Of a stretch of DNA of 25,487 bases, positions 19,130 to 25,487 are shown one piece after another. Both the position numbers and the translations under genes were made by a program. The number at the start of each line of letters is the position of its first letter. Position 1 is the stretch's first letter. The notes beneath the pieces are model-generated. The model was not told the DNA's origin. It did no database searches and worked only from the letters and a program-made list of their open reading frames with translations. This DNA comes from Clostridia bacterium (GTDB lineage: Bacteria > Bacillota_A > Clostridia > Oscillospirales > Acutalibacteraceae), in NCBI GenBank assembly GCA_024699005.1, contig JAILQN010000018.1:1-25487 (forward strand), read 5' to 3'.

Positions 19130-20806
19130 GTGCTTTCAAATCTTCTTATCGAAAATATCGCCGTCATAGAGAGCGCGGACATCGCCTTCACGCGCGGGTT
19201 CAACTGTATGACGGGTGAAACAGGCGCGGGCAAGTCCGTGATAATCGGCTCGCTCTCCGCCATAATGGGCGCCAAGACCCCCAGGGACCTTATCCGCACC
19301 GGCGCGGACAGGGCAGGCGTGCAGGCGTATTTTGAGGATATTTCCGACGCCGTTGCCGCCGCTCTTGCCGACGCAGGCATCGAATGTTCCGACGGAACAC
19401 TCACCCTTTCCCGCGTCATGTACCGCGACGGCCGCAACACCTGCCGCGCGAACGGTTCGCCGGTCACCGTTGCAACGCTCAAGGCCGTGGCGCCGCTGCT
19501 TATCAATATCCACGGGCAGTCGGATTCAAGCCGGCTCATGAATCCGGAATATCATCTCGGAGTGATAGACGCCGTCGCTCTCGATCAGGAGCGTCTCGCG
19601 GAATACGAGTCTTGCTTTGAGCGGCTTCTGACAGTCAGGCGCAGGATAAAAGCCCTTACCGCCTCCGAGAAGGACAAGAGCGAGCGGGCGGAGCTTCTGA
19701 GGTATCAGATAAACGAGCTTCAGAACGCCGCGATCACCCCGGGCGAGACCGAGCGGCTCCGGCAGAGGCGCAAAGTCATAGAGAATTCCCGCGAGCTGTC
19801 CAATCACCTTACCAGGGCGCTGGAAGCTCTCAGGAGCGCCGGCGGCGCGGTGGAGATCCTTTTTGACGCCGCGGGGAGCGTAAAGTCCGCCGCAGGGATC
19901 GATGAGGGGCTTGCACCGCTTAATGAAAAGCTCAACGATCTGGCATATGACGCGGAAGACGCAGCGAGGGAATTGCGTTCCGCCCTCGGCGCCGTGGATT
20001 TTCCGGAGTCCGAGCTTGCCGATATAAACGCGAGACTCGGCGAACTGTATGAGCTTTCGGCAAAGTACGGCGCGACCGAGGAGGCTATGCTCGAACGCCT
20101 TGAAAACGCCGTGAAGGAGCTTGAGGACATTGACAATTCCGAAAGCGCTCTCACGTCGCTCAAAACCGAGTATGAGACCCTGCTGCGCTCCTGCGCCGAA
20201 AAGGCATATGCGCTGTCGGATATAAGGCAGGCCGCGGCGGAGAAATTCTGCAGCGATATACGGGAGGAACTGGAATTCCTCAACATGAAGGACACTGTTT
20301 TCACCGCGGACTTCACCCGTACGGCGCTGCGGCGCACAGGATGCGACGCCTGTGAGTTCATGATCTCCGCCAATCGCGGGCAGAGCGCGCGTCCCCTTGC
20401 GAAGACCGCCTCCGGAGGCGAGCTTTCAAGGATAATGCTGGCGATAAAATGCGCGCTGGCGGAACGGGACAGCGTGGAGACGCTCATTTTTGACGAGATC
20501 GATTCGGGCGTCAGCGGCAGAGCCGCCGGGCAGATAGCGAAAAAGCTTGGCGAGGTCGCCCGTTCGCGTCAGGTGATATGCATAACCCACCTGCCTTCTA
20601 TCGCCGCCTTTGCCGACAATCATCTGAAAATCGAAAAATTCACCCGCGGAGACGGGACCTATACAGAGGTGTCAAGCCTTGACGCGGACGGAAGGATATA
20701 CGAGATCGCCCGGATAATCGGCGGCGACGAAAATGAAAAAATACACCTCGAATCGGCGAAACGGCTGATAGAAGAGGCGGATGAAATGAAGTCGCGGCGA
20801 CAGTAA
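19130..20806 (+). CDS. recN: DNA repair protein RecN
   Basis: I chose the GTG at 19130. A near-perfect AGGAGGTGATC (19117-19127) lies directly upstream, and the protein then begins LSNLLIENIAVI as in RecN. An in-frame TTG at 19082 would translate the repeat arm. The 558-residue SMC-like ATPase has Walker A TGETGAGKS (28-36), a coiled-coil middle (about 160-370), the signature 'TASGGELSRIMLAIK', Walker B 'TLIFDEIDSGVSG' and 'CITHLPSIAAFAD'. RecN binds DNA ends and aids double-strand-break repair. It ends the tlyA-nadK-argR-recN block, but the intervening element may affect its expression. Confidence 0.97.
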   Translation: MLSNLLIENIAVIESADIAFTRGFNCMTGETGAGKSVIIGSLSAIMGAKTPRDLIRTGADRAGVQAYFEDISDAVAAALADAGIECSDGTLTLSRVMYRDGRNTCRANGSPVTVATLKAVAPLLINIHGQSDSSRLMNPEYHLGVIDAVALDQERLAEYESCFERLLTVRRRIKALTASEKDKSERAELLRYQINELQNAAITPGETERLRQRRKVIENSRELSNHLTRALEALRSAGGAVEILFDAAGSVKSAAGIDEGLAPLNEKLNDLAYDAEDAARELRSALGAVDFPESELADINARLGELYELSAKYGATEEAMLERLENAVKELEDIDNSESALTSLKTEYETLLRSCAEKAYALSDIRQAAAEKFCSDIREELEFLNMKDTVFTADFTRTALRRTGCDACEFMISANRGQSARPLAKTASGGELSRIMLAIKCALAERDSVETLIFDEIDSGVSGRAAGQIAKKLGEVARSRQVICITHLPSIAAFADNHLKIEKFTRGDGTYTEVSSLDADGRIYEIARIIGGDENEKIHLESAKRLIEEADEMKSRRQ

Positions 20807-20842
20807 ACCAACTGCTGTCCGAACCGGATTTCTTCCCTGAAT

Positions 20843-21007
20843 AATGTGCAATGTGTAATGTGTAATGTGTAATTGTGCTTAAGATTGAACATCAGTGAGA
20901 TTGCTGCCGCCCCTTAAGATGTCAGCATGCCAATTGGGCGGTGGAATGTCTGCGGTTTTATCCCGGTTCGACGCAATTACACATTACACATTGCTGATTA
21001 CACATTA
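20843..21007. repeat. Paired inverted 7-bp-unit array (AATGTGT type) with a different core
   Basis: The left arm 20843-20877 reads AATGTGC, AATGTGT three times, AATTGTG. The right arm 20975-21007 reads AATTACACATTACACATTG then CTGATTACACATTA in the opposite sense. The inner 18 bp pair perfectly. The ~95-bp core differs from copies 1 and 2 but has a GCCGCCCC / GGGCGG inverted pair. It lies between recN and the TIM-barrel gene. Confidence 0.75.
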
Positions 21008-21051
21008 ATAACACCGTTCTCTTCAATGAAAAGAAGAAAGGATCAGATATC

Positions 21052-21849
21052 ATGAAAATCAAGATAGGCGTATGCTGCGGGCCGGATAATTTCAGGACCG
21101 CGAAGGAGTGCGGCTTTGATTACGCAGAGGTCAATTTCCGGGTTTTCACCATGAACGACGGCGAGTATGAAAAGATCCTTGCGGCGAAGGACGCCGTCGG
21201 TATCCCCATAGAGTCAGCGAACTGCTTCCTGCCGGGCGAGCTGCCCGTCAGCGGTCCGGACATCGACTGCGAGGGTCTGCGCGCCTTTCTGGAAAAAGGC
21301 TTTGAGCGCGCTCACAGGCTCGGCATAAGCATGGTGGTATTCGGCTCCGGCGGGGCAAGGCCCATTCCCGAGGGTTATACTTATCATGAAGCGGCGAAAG
21401 ATATTATAAGGGTCACAAAACATTACATCGCGCCCGCCGCGGCGAAATACGGCATAGAGGTCGCATTTGAGCCGCTCGCCTATAACGAGAGCGACACGAT
21501 AAACTCCATCGCCGAGGGCTGCGCCCTTGCCGCCGCCGTGGATGAAAAGAATATATCCTGTATCGCGGACCTTTACCATATGTACTGCGTGGGCGATACA
21601 TACGAAGAACTGCGCAAGCTGGGCCCCTCGATCACTCACGGACATCTTGCCAATCCCACCGTCAACAAAAACGGTATCAAACGGTATTATCCGCTGGATA
21701 TAAACGAATACGATTACGAGGGATTTTTCTCCGCGCTGATCTCCTGCGGCGTCGAAAGGGTATCGCTTGAGGCGCGGACCGACGATTTTGACAGGGACGT
21801 CCGGATATCTGCTGAAATAATGAAACAGTTGGCAGTTATCAGTTCCTGA
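21052..21849 (+). CDS. Sugar phosphate isomerase/epimerase (xylose isomerase-like TIM barrel)
   Basis: The 265-residue TIM barrel of the AP_endonuc_2 / IolE-type superfamily has AAAGGATC about 9 nt before the ATG. Probable metal ligands stand at strand ends: Glu140 (VAFEP), Asp173 and His176 (ADLYH), His198 (HGHLANP) and Glu240 (SLEAR). The real activity cannot be named; relatives isomerise or epimerise keto-sugars. No sugar-pathway gene lies beside it. The last residues, KQLAVISS, are encoded by CAGTTGG/CAGTTAT heptads, so the tail is probably not native. It stands alone between two repeat pairs. Confidence 0.85.
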   Translation: MKIKIGVCCGPDNFRTAKECGFDYAEVNFRVFTMNDGEYEKILAAKDAVGIPIESANCFLPGELPVSGPDIDCEGLRAFLEKGFERAHRLGISMVVFGSGGARPIPEGYTYHEAAKDIIRVTKHYIAPAAAKYGIEVAFEPLAYNESDTINSIAEGCALAAAVDEKNISCIADLYHMYCVGDTYEELRKLGPSITHGHLANPTVNKNGIKRYYPLDINEYDYEGFFSALISCGVERVSLEARTDDFDRDVRISAEIMKQLAVISS

Positions 21850-21877
21850 TAATCAACTGTTCACTGTTTACTGTCAG
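21826..21877. repeat. Paired inverted 7-bp-unit array (CAGTTAT type) over a gene 3' end
   Basis: Units CAGTTGG (21826), CAGTTAT (21833), CAGTTCC (21840) face CAACTGT (21854), TCACTGT (21861), TTACTGT (21868) across a 7-bp centre. The left arm lies inside the coding region of the TIM-barrel gene, whose stop TGA is at 21847-21849. Confidence 0.75.
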
Positions 21878-21903
21878 CTTAACATACAGAAAGGAACATA
21901 AAA

Positions 21904-23145
21904 ATGAAACTGTACGATGAACTGGTGGCCCGCGGACTTATTGCGCAGGTCACGGACGAAAAGCTTATAAGAGACCTTATCGACAACGGCAAGGCGACGT
22001 TCTATATCGGCTTCGACCCCACGGCGGACAGCCTTCACGTCGGGCACTTTATGGCGCTCTGCCTTATGAAGCGCCTTCAGAACGCCGGCAACAAGCCCTA
22101 CGCCCTGGTCGGCGGCGGCACCGGTATGATCGGCGATCCTTCCGGCAGGACCGATATGCGCCAGATGATGACGAACGATATCATCGACCACAACTGCGAA
22201 TGCTTCAAACGGCAGATGGAGAGGTTCATCGAGTTCGGCGACGGCGAATCCCAGGCCAAGATGGTCAACAACGCGGACTGGCTGCGCGACCTGAACTTTA
22301 TGGAGTTCATGCGCGAGATCGGTTCGCAGTTCAATATCGCCACCATGCTGCGTGCGAGAGCTTACGAAAACCGTATGCAGCGCGAGGGGGGCCTGACCTT
22401 CTTCGAGATGAGCTACATGCTCCTTCAGGCTTACGATTTCTACAGGCTGTATCTTGATTACGGCTGCAATTTGCAGTTCGGCGGCGACGACCAGTGGTCC
22501 AATATGCTTGCCGGCACCGAGCTCATCCGCAAAAAGCTGGGCAAGGACGCTTCCGCCATGACGATAACGCTGCTTACCAAGCACGACGGCACCAAGATGG
22601 GCAAGACCGCCGGCGGCGCGGTATGGCTCGACCCGGACAAGACCAGCCCATACGACTTCTATCAGTACTGGCGCAATGTGGACGACGCGGACGTGCTCAA
22701 GTGTCTGCGTATGCTCACATTCCTGCCCGTCGAGGAGATCAACGAAATGAACTCGTGGGAGGGCAGCAAGCTCAATACCGCGAAGGAGATACTCGCTCAC
22801 GAGCTGACCGAGCTCGTCCACGGCAAAGAGGAAGCGGACAAGGCTCAGGCCTCCGCCAGGGCGATATTCACCGGCGGCTCCGCCGACGCGGATATGCCCA
22901 CGGTGGAAATGTCCGACGAGGACTTCACAGACGGTTCCGTCGCCGTGACTGCGGCTCTTGTGAAGGCGGAGATCGCGAAATCCAAAGGCGAGGGCAGAAG
23001 GCTCATCGAGCAGGGCGGCATCACTGTCGACGGCGAAAAGGTGACCGACGTTTTCGCCTCCATCGCTTTCGACGACGTCAGACGCGGAGTCGTTGTCAGG
23101 AAGGGAAAGAAGATATTCAAAAAGCTTGTTTTGGGTAAAAAGTAA
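21904..23145 (+). CDS. tyrS: Tyrosyl-tRNA synthetase
   Basis: This 413-residue class I synthetase joins tyrosine to tRNA-Tyr. 'IGFDPTADSLHVGHF' (35-49) carries the HIGH equivalent HVGH. 'QLQFGGDDQWSNM' is the substrate strand, read here as NLQFGGDDQWSNM. KMGKT replaces KMSKS in 'TKMGKTAGGAVWLD'. An S4 domain (about 345-413, 'EGRRLIEQGGITVDGEKV') ends the protein. AAAGGAA lies 7 nt before the ATG. The 54-bp leader is too short for a T-box and mostly holds the repeat array, so tyrosine T-box control from here is not apparent. Confidence 0.97.
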   Translation: MKLYDELVARGLIAQVTDEKLIRDLIDNGKATFYIGFDPTADSLHVGHFMALCLMKRLQNAGNKPYALVGGGTGMIGDPSGRTDMRQMMTNDIIDHNCECFKRQMERFIEFGDGESQAKMVNNADWLRDLNFMEFMREIGSQFNIATMLRARAYENRMQREGGLTFFEMSYMLLQAYDFYRLYLDYGCNLQFGGDDQWSNMLAGTELIRKKLGKDASAMTITLLTKHDGTKMGKTAGGAVWLDPDKTSPYDFYQYWRNVDDADVLKCLRMLTFLPVEEINEMNSWEGSKLNTAKEILAHELTELVHGKEEADKAQASARAIFTGGSADADMPTVEMSDEDFTDGSVAVTAALVKAEIAKSKGEGRRLIEQGGITVDGEKVTDVFASIAFDDVRRGVVVRKGKKIFKKLVLGKK

Positions 23146-23209
23146 TACGTAAACAGAAAACGGCGCGCAATCCGGATTTCAGGATCGTCAGGAATGGACC
23201 GCGCGTAAG

Positions 23210-23238
23210 TTGAACGGCGACCCGTGACTTGTTATATT
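23210..23238 (+). promoter_or_regulatory. Promoter of pncB
   Basis: TTGAAC (23210-23215), a 17-bp spacer and TATATT (23233-23238) lie 41 bp before the ATG at 23280, with GAGG about 8 nt upstream of that. No convincing terminator follows tyrS in the 134-bp gap. Confidence 0.6.
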
Positions 23239-23279
23239 AACAGATAACTGTCGACTGATTTCCGACCGAGGTATATACA

Positions 23280-24731
23280 ATGATCAACACCGACAATCTT
23301 TCGATGCTCTGCGATTTTTATGATCTGACCATGGCTAACGGCTATCTTGCCTCCGGGAACGGCGGCAGGGTCGCCTGCTTTGACGCGTTTTTCCGCTCTG
23401 TGCCCGACGGCGGCGGATTTGCGATCGCCGCCGGTCTCAAGGATATAATCGAGTATATCCGGAACCTGCGTTTCGACGACGGGGATATAGCGTATCTGCG
23501 GGGAAAAAACATTTTCAGCGTAGAATTTCTTGACTATCTCAGAAATTTCAGGTTCACAGGCAGTATATGGGCTGTGCCCGAGGGCACTCCCGTGTTCCCG
23601 CTTGAGCCCATACTTACGGTCAAAGCGCCGGTCATGGAAGCTCATCTTATAGAGACTTTCGTGCTTCTGCAGCTCAACCATCAGTCGCTTATCGCCACGA
23701 AGGCGAACCGCATAGTGCGCGCGGCTCAGGGGCGTCCCGTTATGGAATTCGGTGCGAGGCGCGCCCACGGCGCGGATGCGGCGGTCACCGGCGCGAGGGC
23801 AGCCTACATCGGCGGCTGCGCAGGCACGTCCTGCGCGCTGACAGACTTGAAATGGGGCATACCCACGATGGGCACGATGACGCACTCCTGGGTGCAGATG
23901 TTCGACACCGAGTACGAGGCGTTCAGGACCTACTGCGGACTGTACCCCGATAATCCCGTTCTGCTCATCGACACCTACAATGTCATGCAAAGCGGACTTC
24001 CCAACGCCATACGCGCATTCAAAGAGGTCCTGCTGCCCCGCGGCCTGACAAAATGCAGCGTCAGGATCGACAGCGGAGATATATCATATCTTTCCAAAAA
24101 GGTACGGAGGATCCTGGACGAGGAGGGACTGTTCGACTGCAGGATAATCGCATCCAATTCTCTGGATGAGTATATCATACGCGATCTGATGATGCAGAAC
24201 GCGCGCATCGATTCCTTTATAGTGGGCGAGAGGCTCGTCACCGCCGCGTCAAGCCCGATGTTCGGCTGCGTGTATAAGCTGGTTGCCGTCCAGAACGGGG
24301 ACGGAGAGCTGATCCCGAAGATCAATCTGTCCGAGAACACAGGCAAGATCACCACTCCGCATTTCAAAAGGGTCTGCCGCTTCTTCGATAAAGAAACAGG
24401 CAAGGCCGTGGCGGACGAGGTCATGCTGGCGGACGAGACGTTTGATCCGGAGGAACCGCATAAGATATTCGACGAGAACGCAACGTGGAAGATCAAGGTG
24501 CTTGAGAATTACACCGTGGAGGATCTGCTCATCCCCGTCTTTATGGACGGAGAGCTCGTCTATACTTCTCCGTCGGAAGAAGAGATACGCGCCTACTGTT
24601 TTGACAGGATCGATACGCTATGGGACGAGATCAAACGCTTTGAAAATCCGCATAAGTATTACGTCGATCTGTCGGAGAAACTGTGGCAGATCAAGAGGGA
24701 ACTCATAGGGGAAAAACGGAGTCTGGATTGA
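23280..24731 (+). CDS. pncB: Nicotinate phosphoribosyltransferase
   Basis: This 483-residue enzyme makes nicotinate mononucleotide from nicotinate and PRPP, the salvage entry to NAD. N-terminal 'LCDFYDLTMANGY' (10-22), 'EFGARRAHG' (156-164), 'GGCAGTSC' (178-185), 'GTMTHSW' (198-204) and 'VRIDSGDISYL' match the bacterial long-form family, and the length is normal. It has its own promoter and a GAGG ribosome binding site. It shares the NAD theme with nadK 5 kb upstream but is not in the same operon. aroQ follows after 27 bp and may be cotranscribed. Confidence 0.95.
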   Translation: MINTDNLSMLCDFYDLTMANGYLASGNGGRVACFDAFFRSVPDGGGFAIAAGLKDIIEYIRNLRFDDGDIAYLRGKNIFSVEFLDYLRNFRFTGSIWAVPEGTPVFPLEPILTVKAPVMEAHLIETFVLLQLNHQSLIATKANRIVRAAQGRPVMEFGARRAHGADAAVTGARAAYIGGCAGTSCALTDLKWGIPTMGTMTHSWVQMFDTEYEAFRTYCGLYPDNPVLLIDTYNVMQSGLPNAIRAFKEVLLPRGLTKCSVRIDSGDISYLSKKVRRILDEEGLFDCRIIASNSLDEYIIRDLMMQNARIDSFIVGERLVTAASSPMFGCVYKLVAVQNGDGELIPKINLSENTGKITTPHFKRVCRFFDKETGKAVADEVMLADETFDPEEPHKIFDENATWKIKVLENYTVEDLLIPVFMDGELVYTSPSEEEIRAYCFDRIDTLWDEIKRFENPHKYYVDLSEKLWQIKRELIGEKRSLD

Positions 24732-24758
24732 TCCCGCGATAAGAATACGATCTTACTT

Positions 24759-25208
24759 ATGAAAATACTTGTAATAAACGGTCCCAATATCAATATGCTC
24801 GGCTTGCGTGAGCCGGGCATATACGGTAAGCAGGACTATAATTATCTTGTGGGAACGATAATTGCCGACGCCGCCGCCCACGGCGATACCGTCGAATGTT
24901 ATCAGAGCAATCACGAGGGCGATATCGTGGATAAGATACAGAAGGCTTACGGCAGATTTGACGGCATAGTCATAAATCCCGCCGCCTACACCCATACCAG
25001 TATCGCCATATTGGACGCGCTGAAAGCCGTCGGCATCCCGGCGGTGGAGGTGCATATATCCGATATCAGTAAGCGCGAGGATTTCCGCCGCGTCTCCTAT
25101 GCCGGCATGGCGTGTTTCGCGCACGTGACCGGCAAAGGGCTTGAGGGGTATATCGAGGCGATGGAGCTGCTTCGAGAGCGGAGAGCGGAGTTCAGAGAGC
25201 GGAGATAA
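24759..25208 (+). CDS. aroQ: Type II 3-dehydroquinate dehydratase with repeat-encoded tail
   Basis: The 149-residue product dehydrates 3-dehydroquinate in the shikimate pathway. Motifs are 'INGPNINMLGLREPGIYG' (6-23, with the catalytic Tyr22), 'NPAAYTHTS' (73-81) and 'EVHISDISKREDFR' (97-110, with His99). The C-terminal helix 'KGLEGYIEAMELL' (126-138) closes the core. The last 11 residues, RERRAEFRERR, come from GAGAGCG-type heptads, so the array added a basic tail or replaced the native one. No clear Shine-Dalgarno precedes the ATG, 27 bp after pncB. Confidence 0.95.
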   Translation: MKILVINGPNINMLGLREPGIYGKQDYNYLVGTIIADAAAHGDTVECYQSNHEGDIVDKIQKAYGRFDGIVINPAAYTHTSIAILDALKAVGIPAVEVHISDISKREDFRRVSYAGMACFAHVTGKGLEGYIEAMELLRERRAEFRERR

Positions 25209-25290
25209 TGCCGTCGGCCTGACAGCGTAGGAATATATTAATCACAAATCAAAACCTTTTTCATCTCCGCTCTCCGAACTCCGCTCTGTT
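25173..25290. repeat. Paired inverted 7-bp-unit array (GAGAGCG type) over the aroQ 3' end
   Basis: The left arm (25173-25206) has GAGAGCG, GAGAGCG, GAGTTCA, GAGAGCG, GAGAT, and encodes the aroQ tail. The right arm (25261-25290) has TCATCTCCGCTCTCC then GAACTCCGCTCTG in the opposite sense. The ~54-bp core is AT-rich. It resembles the arrays at 14836 and 16490. Confidence 0.75.
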
Positions 25291-25310
25291 TCCGCAATGG
25301 TATCTGAAAA

Positions 25311-25487
25311 ATGATCAGATCTAAATCCTTCTACACCGGCTTCCTCAAAATGTTCCTTCTGCTCGTGCTGGGGAACGTGCTCACGTTGTCCGTCAATCTG
25401 GCGGACAATATCATGCTGGGCTCCTTCAGCGAAGTATCCCTCGCCGGGGCGGCTGCCGTGAACCAGATCCAGTTTGTATATCAGTCA
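25311..25487 (+). CDS. MATE family efflux transporter, N-terminal part (cut by window edge)
   Basis: From the ATG at 25311 the frame stays open to the window end (59 codons). It begins MIRSKSFYTGFLKMFLLLVL, then has 'GNVLTLSVNLADNIMLGSFSE', the TM1-TM2 start of MATE (MatE) drug/sodium antiporters (PxxxxxxxxxxxDxxMLG-like). A nearby ATG at 25297 meets a stop after five codons. No clear Shine-Dalgarno is seen. The rest of the gene is outside the window. Confidence 0.8.
   Translation, partial: MIRSKSFYTGFLKMFLLLVLGNVLTLSVNLADNIMLGSFSEVSLAGAAAVNQIQFVYQS

Noticed and set aside
19804..20487. Ser/Ala-rich minus-strand ORF of 227 codons
   Set aside because: It is the antisense frame of recN. The low-complexity Ser/Ala composition is what GAG/GCC/CTC-rich coiled-coil codons give on the other strand.
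21850..21903. T-box leader before tyrS
   Set aside because: The gap is 54 bp and mostly CAGTTAT-type repeat. It is too short for the specifier, T-box and antiterminator structures.
21874..22821. Minus-strand ORF of 315 codons
   Set aside because: It lies opposite tyrS, with no start signals and no domain.
23146..23209. Terminator after tyrS (CGCGC ... GCGCG pairing)
   Set aside because: The possible stem is about 5 bp with a loop of more than 30 nt and no T-run, so it is not convincing.
1..25487. tRNA or rRNA genes
   Set aside because: I looked for GTTCRANNC-type T-loops with matching acceptor stems in the gaps and found none. The GTTCG motifs at 7836-7936 are tandem repeats without cloverleaf pairing.

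Overview
The window reads as a chromosomal segment of a Gram-positive Clostridia-type bacterium (Bacillota), probably an anaerobic gut or rumen Oscillospiraceae-like lineage; this is inference from gene content only. Supporting signs are the tlyA-nadK-argR-recN block, lipoproteins and zinc-ribbon/TM proteins of the clostridial style, a BspA-type leucine-rich-repeat protein with a dockerin-like tail, an OhrR-like regulator, strong GGAGG ribosome binding sites and TTGACA/TATAAT promoters.

Layout. (1) 1-4784, minus strand: the N-terminus of a DUF4143-type AAA ATPase, a lipoprotein with an internally duplicated domain, and two zinc-ribbon/one-TM proteins, the larger made of a duplicated ~200-residue unit with 11-residue repeats. 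(2) 5157-6170, plus: secreted LRR_5 protein with a C-terminal dockerin-like domain, behind a clear promoter. (3) 6384-10402, minus: a four-gene thiol-redox operon gpx-trxB-trxA-ohrR-like. Just downstream of it an AlbA_2/HATPase/winged-helix gene sits between two 177-bp direct copies of the 3' end of the ohrR-like gene, one intact and one a stranded fragment. This looks like an insertion into the gene's 3' end that restored the reading frame. (4) 10546-14835, plus: a TerB_N/TerB_C protein and a BrxC/BrxD-like (DUF2791) P-loop ATPase, a defence or stress-type pair without its usual helicase, followed closely by an alpha/beta hydrolase and 5-formyl-THF cyclo-ligase. (5) 15017-16492: a 12-TM MFS transporter. 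(6) 16812-20806: tlyA-nadK-argR-recN. (7) 21052-25487: a TIM-barrel isomerase/epimerase, tyrS, pncB, aroQ and the start of a MATE transporter.

The most unusual layer is non-coding. At least six intergenic regions carry pairs of inverted arms built from 7-bp tandem units, in three unit families (AATGTGC-like, GAGAGCG/GAGAGTG-like and CAGTTAT-like). Two of these pairs, 8812-9012 and 18907-19104, are homologous along their whole ~200 bp. They share an internal hairpin with compensatory base changes and lie in the same orientation relative to transcription inside two unrelated operons, so they are two copies of one MITE-like or RNA-structured element. Two other arrays run into gene 3' ends and encode the last residues of AroQ and of the TIM-barrel protein.

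The genes work together in recognisable sets. TrxB, TrxA and Gpx form a peroxide-reducing chain under a redox-sensing MarR regulator. TlyA, NadK, ArgR and RecN are the conserved housekeeping block. TyrS, PncB and AroQ are housekeeping metabolism. The TerB/ATPase pair and the AlbA_2 gene are accessory.
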